Assembly: GCA_018971025.1 (NCBI GenBank)
Contig: JAGWVE010000008.1
Coordinates: 1-55,022, forward strand
Direction of reading: 5' to 3'
DNA: 55,022 bases
Origin: Bacteroidota bacterium
GTDB lineage: Bacteria > Bacteroidota > Bacteroidia > Chitinophagales > Chitinophagaceae
Numbering within the stretch: the stretch's first letter is position 1; each line of letters starts with the position of its first letter. Shown here in pieces: positions 51,900 through 55,022 of this stretch. Position numbers and translations under genes: made by a program. The notes under the pieces were generated by a model. It worked only from the letters and a program-made list of their open reading frames with translations, was not told the DNA's origin and did not search any database.

Positions 51900-52319
51900 A
51901 TGATAAAATTATTAGCGATTGGAAATTTAGGTAAAGACGCCGTTTTAAACAATGTAAATGGCAAAAACGTAATCAATTTTACAGTAGCACACACAGAAAG
52001 ATATAAAGACGCACAAGGCAATCAAAAAGATAAAACCACTTGGGTTGATTGTGCATATTGGACAGATAGAACAGGTATCGCGCCGTATCTAAAAAAAGGT
52101 ACACAAGTTTATGTAGAAGGAACACCAGATGTTAGAACCTATACCACGCAAGATGGTAGAAATGGGGCGACACTTTCGGTGCGTGTTGCATCGGTTCAAC
52201 TACTGGGTGCAAAACCTAGTGAAGGTGGTGGTGCTCCACAAAGCGCGCCTTCTTATGGCGGACAATCTAGTGCACCCGCAGCTGGTGACATGAATGAGTC
52301 TGACGATCTTCCATTTTAG
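51900..52319 (+). CDS. ssb: Single-stranded DNA-binding protein
   Basis: The 139-residue protein has an OB fold (residues 1-105, with GNLGKDAVLNNVNGKNV, TTWVDCAYW and YVEGTPDVRTY), a Gly/Ser/Pro-rich flexible linker and the acidic C-terminal tail DLPF that recruits repair and replication proteins. The protein binds single-stranded DNA in replication and repair. It is followed after 10 nt by a secreted FAD oxidoreductase gene on the same strand, an unusual neighbour. Confidence 0.95.
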   Translation: MIKLLAIGNLGKDAVLNNVNGKNVINFTVAHTERYKDAQGNQKDKTTWVDCAYWTDRTGIAPYLKKGTQVYVEGTPDVRTYTTQDGRNGATLSVRVASVQLLGAKPSEGGGAPQSAPSYGGQSSAPAAGDMNESDDLPF

Positions 52320-52329
52320 TTAGCATAAC

Positions 52330-54228
52330 ATGCGTTCATTATTTTTTATTGTATGTGCTGTTTTACTTGCAACCTCAAGTAAAGCGCAGGATAAACCTAT
52401 ATACACCGATGTACTTGTGGTGGGTGGCACCACAGGTGGTGTGGCCGCCGCTTTGCAAACTGCAAAGATGGGACTTAACACTGTTGTGGTAGAACATACA
52501 CCCTGGTTGGGTGGCATGCTTTCGGCGGCGGCTGTTAGTTGCACCGATGGTAACCACGAATTACGCAGTGGTATCTGGGAAAGTTTTAGACAAGCACTTT
52601 ACAAACATTACAAGTCTACCAATTTGTTTACGGGTTGGGTAAGTGAAACTTGTTTTGAACCGCATGTAGCCGATAGTATTTTTAAAGCATGGGTGCACGC
52701 GCAGCCTAACATGCAGGTATACTATCATTGGTATTTTGATAAAGCCATCATGAACGGCAACACCATTACCGGAGCCGTATTTGAAAATGTGCGCGGGCAA
52801 CATTTAACCGTGTACGCAAAGCGTGTGATAGACGCCACAGATTTAGGCGATGTATATGCGGGCGCAGGGGCAGCTTACGATTTAGGTACCGAAGACAGTA
52901 CCCAAAGTGGTGAAAAAATTGCTCCCGGAAAATCAGATGTCATTCAAGATTTAACATGGGCGGCTGTTTTAAAAGATTACGGCAAAGGAGCGAATAAAAC
53001 AATTGCGATGCCAGCGGGCTACAATGCACTTGCATATTACTGTTCTACCGCCGATGCGCCTTGTAATGCAAAGCCATATAGTTTAGGCACACAAAAAGTG
53101 CTAGAGTATGGCCGCATAAAAACTACAGATGGTTCTTTAAAATACATGCTCAACTGGCCAGCTTTTGGTAACGATTATTACATCAATGTAGTAGAAAAAA
53201 AGCCTATCGAAAGAGAAGCGTATTATAACGCTGCTAAAAATTTTACGTTAGGGTTTATTTATTTTTTACAAACTGAATTAAAGCAACCACAAATTGGTTT
53301 AGCAACCGATGAAGTAAATGAAGGCATGGCCTTTATGCCATATAACAGAGAGGGGCGAAGGTTAAAAGGAAAAGTGCGTTTAAATATTGATCATATTGCA
53401 AAGCCGTTTAATTACAATTTGTACCGAACCGGCATTTCTGTGGGCGATTATCCCGTAGATCATCACCATGCAAGATACAATGGAAAAGTTCCTCCCATTC
53501 CTTTTCCTTCAGTACCGTCATTTAATATTCCTCTAGGTGCTTTAGTTCCAGAAAATACACAAGGATTGGTTGTTTGTGAAAAAGGAATTTCTGTAAGTAA
53601 TATTGCTAATGGAACAACAAGGTTGCAACCTGTGGTTTTATTGACAGGGCAAGCTGCTGGCATGCTTGCAGCGGTGTCGTTACAACATAATACTCCAGTA
53701 CAAGATGTTTCGGTAACAGCCGTTCAAAAAGCGCTTTTACAAGAAAAGGTTTACTTAATGCCTTACGCTGATGTAAAGCATACAGACAAAGCCTTTGAAG
53801 CTATTCAGTGGGTAGGTTCTTGGGGTATTATTAAAGGTATTGGAAAATCTGTGGGTTGGGCTAATAAAACTTATTTTAAACCAGATTCGTTAGTAACCTA
53901 TTCAGAAATCACAACTGGCTTACAAGCACTTGTGCCGCTTACGTTTTCTGACAAAATAAAGCCAAACGATCCGGTTACAACTGCACAGTTATTTGAAATG
54001 ATTGCCCGTTTTAATGCGGCCGTTGCAAAAAATAGTAAAGCAGCCCGCGCAGCTAAAATAGCAGGTGGTTTTTTAATTGCCGATCAAACCTATAAAAATG
54101 CAGGATTTGAAGTGCCTGGAATTACAAAGTCTCTAACACGTAAAGAAGCGAGTTTTATTTTATATCAGTTAGCAAAAGGGTTAGACTATCTTGATAAAGA
54201 TTTTACGGGCGCGGCCTTTTTTAAATAA
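52330..54228 (+). CDS. Secreted FAD-dependent oxidoreductase with C-terminal SLH-like region
   Basis: The 632-residue protein has a signal peptide (residues 1-20, SSKA-QD). Its FAD-binding fold includes VLVVGGTTGGVAAALQTA, WLGGMLSAAAVSCTDG and VIDATDLGDVYAGAGA, as in the PF12831-type family found widely in Bacteroidota. Residues about 475-525 (YADVKHTDKAFEAIQWVGSW then GIIKGIG and YFKPDSLVTYSEI) and a second piece near 600 resemble S-layer-homology repeats. Its electron acceptor and substrate are unknown. An Ldh-family gene follows after 6 nt. Confidence 0.8.
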   Translation: MRSLFFIVCAVLLATSSKAQDKPIYTDVLVVGGTTGGVAAALQTAKMGLNTVVVEHTPWLGGMLSAAAVSCTDGNHELRSGIWESFRQALYKHYKSTNLFTGWVSETCFEPHVADSIFKAWVHAQPNMQVYYHWYFDKAIMNGNTITGAVFENVRGQHLTVYAKRVIDATDLGDVYAGAGAAYDLGTEDSTQSGEKIAPGKSDVIQDLTWAAVLKDYGKGANKTIAMPAGYNALAYYCSTADAPCNAKPYSLGTQKVLEYGRIKTTDGSLKYMLNWPAFGNDYYINVVEKKPIEREAYYNAAKNFTLGFIYFLQTELKQPQIGLATDEVNEGMAFMPYNREGRRLKGKVRLNIDHIAKPFNYNLYRTGISVGDYPVDHHHARYNGKVPPIPFPSVPSFNIPLGALVPENTQGLVVCEKGISVSNIANGTTRLQPVVLLTGQAAGMLAAVSLQHNTPVQDVSVTAVQKALLQEKVYLMPYADVKHTDKAFEAIQWVGSWGIIKGIGKSVGWANKTYFKPDSLVTYSEITTGLQALVPLTFSDKIKPNDPVTTAQLFEMIARFNAAVAKNSKAARAAKIAGGFLIADQTYKNAGFEVPGITKSLTRKEASFILYQLAKGLDYLDKDFTGAAFFK

Positions 54229-54234
54229 TTTTTC

Positions 54235-55022
54235 ATGACTGTTTTTTCTTATCATACCTTATACAATTTTACCGAGTCTGTTTTTTTAGCCATGGGTTGT
54301 TCTGCGGCCGATGCTACAACGGCTACTAAAGTGCTGATTGCTGCAGATTTACGTGGGATAGATTCACATGGCGTTGCTCGCTTAAGTGGATATGTGCGTT
54401 TGTGGGAAGCAGGCCGTATTAATGCTACGCCTAATATTCATGTGGTGCACGAAACGCCTTCTACAGCTGTAGTGGATGGTGGGGCAGGCTTAGGCCTAGT
54501 GGTTGCACCCTATGCGATGCAAATAGCAATTGATAAAGCAAAGCAGGTTGGCACCGGATGGGTATCCGTAAAAAACTCAAATCATTTTGGTATTGCAGGG
54601 TATCATGCCATGATGGCCCTCGAGCATGATATGATTGGCATGGCCATGACCAATGCAAGTGCTCTTGTAGCGCCTACATTTTCGTCAGAAAAAATGCTAG
54701 GCACCAATCCTATAGCAGTGGCTATTCCTGCTGGTTACGAGCCTGCTTTTGTAGCAGATATGGCTACCACAACAGCAGCCAATGGTAAGCTTGAAATACT
54801 GCAACGCAAAAATGCAGATGCTCCAATGGGTTGGGTGCAAGATGCGGCGGGCAATGATGTAACAGATGCTAATATTTTAAAAAAGGGTGGGGCACTGCTG
54901 CCACTTGGAAGTGATAGAGAACATGGTAGTCATAAAGGCTATGCACTTGGTTCTATTGTTGATATTTTTTCGGCGGTATTAAGTGGTGGTAGTTATGGTC
55001 CATGGGCACCGCCTTTTCCTGC
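54235..55022 (+). CDS. Ldh-family (malate/L-lactate/ureidoglycolate) dehydrogenase, 3' truncated by window edge
   Basis: ATG 54235 opens a frame that runs off the end of the window, giving 262 residues. It has the family motifs RGIDSHGVARLSGYV, VVDGGAGLGLVVAP, VKNSNHFGIAGYHA, TNASALVAPTFSSEKMLGTNPI and SHKGYALGSIVDIF. These NAD(P)-dependent dehydrogenases act on 2-hydroxy acids such as malate, lactate or ureidoglycolate, or on imino acids; substrate cannot be set. It lies 6 nt downstream of the FAD oxidoreductase, suggesting an operon. Confidence 0.88.
   Translation, partial: MTVFSYHTLYNFTESVFLAMGCSAADATTATKVLIAADLRGIDSHGVARLSGYVRLWEAGRINATPNIHVVHETPSTAVVDGGAGLGLVVAPYAMQIAIDKAKQVGTGWVSVKNSNHFGIAGYHAMMALEHDMIGMAMTNASALVAPTFSSEKMLGTNPIAVAIPAGYEPAFVADMATTTAANGKLEILQRKNADAPMGWVQDAAGNDVTDANILKKGGALLPLGSDREHGSHKGYALGSIVDIFSAVLSGGSYGPWAPPFP

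Noticed and set aside
1-55022. Mobile element, CRISPR array, tRNA or phage island
   Set aside because: No repeat array, transposase, integrase, tRNA-like cloverleaf or compositional break was seen; the genes are housekeeping or common Bacteroidota families.

Overview
The window looks like core chromosome of a Bacteroidota bacterium, most likely a Chitinophagaceae-type member. The grounds are moderate-to-low GC, A-rich translation starts without Shine-Dalgarno sequences, many exact copies of the Bacteroidota -7 promoter element TAnnTTTG, and typical families (DUF5916, DUF2490, an OmpA protein with thrombospondin type 3 repeats, M56 receptors with TonB-plug-like tails, three-gene pntAA/pntAB/pntB). 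No tRNA, rRNA, CRISPR array, insertion sequence or prophage was recognised. Coding density is very high. The longest gap is about 190 bp, and several convergent genes overlap by 4 to 21 bp. This sketch is from sequence reading alone.

Layout. 1-3265: end of htpG, then recJ and a polyprenyl diphosphate synthase, translationally coupled on the minus strand. 3457-9251: OmpA-like envelope protein, HAD phosphatase, PlsC-like acyltransferase, acyl-CoA thioesterase, L-Ala-D/L-Glu-type dipeptide epimerase and an SDR protein. 9344-12771: proline dehydrogenase, thyA, folA and a methyltransferase. 12828-17815: proton-translocating transhydrogenase operon followed by an RsmB/RsmF-type m5C methyltransferase and a rhodanese-thioredoxin lipoprotein. 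17817-21897: fmt, a NamZ-like (DUF1343) muramidase, an FKBP isomerase and peptidase T. 21902-28588: two tandem GMC oxidoreductases, a Gfo/Idh/MocA oxidoreductase, a nucleoside-permease-like MFS transporter and a ThuA protein, which together suggest sugar oxidation through 3-keto intermediates. 28581-30883: divergent metZ and metX. 30892-35029: penicillin-acylase-like hydrolase, DUF2490 protein, a 59-residue membrane protein and lpxB.

35073-37719 is the most distinctive part. Three palindromic sites phased at exactly 20 bp lie before a BlaI/MecI-type repressor. The repressor gene is followed after 3 nt by an M56 (BlaR1-like) membrane metalloprotease fused to a complete Amidase_3 domain and two TonB-plug-like repeats. 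It looks like a cell-wall-sensing proteolytic switch in which an amidase takes the place of the penicillin-sensing domain.

37714-44888: small membrane protein, surE, an XRE/S24 regulator with a clear operator, a DUF5916 outer-membrane protein, a periplasmic-binding-like protein and guaA. 44993-50599: rpsT, sucA, sucB and a second m5C RNA methyltransferase. 50650-55022: mnmA, ssb, a secreted FAD oxidoreductase with an SLH-like tail, and the start of an Ldh-family dehydrogenase.

Starts. Promoter elements show that several apparent long frames beginning at TTG are too long, because the TTG belongs to the -7 box. Starts were trimmed to the first ATG downstream. Some genes (pntAA, thyA, surE) have the -7 box only 3 to 5 nt from the ATG and may be leaderless.
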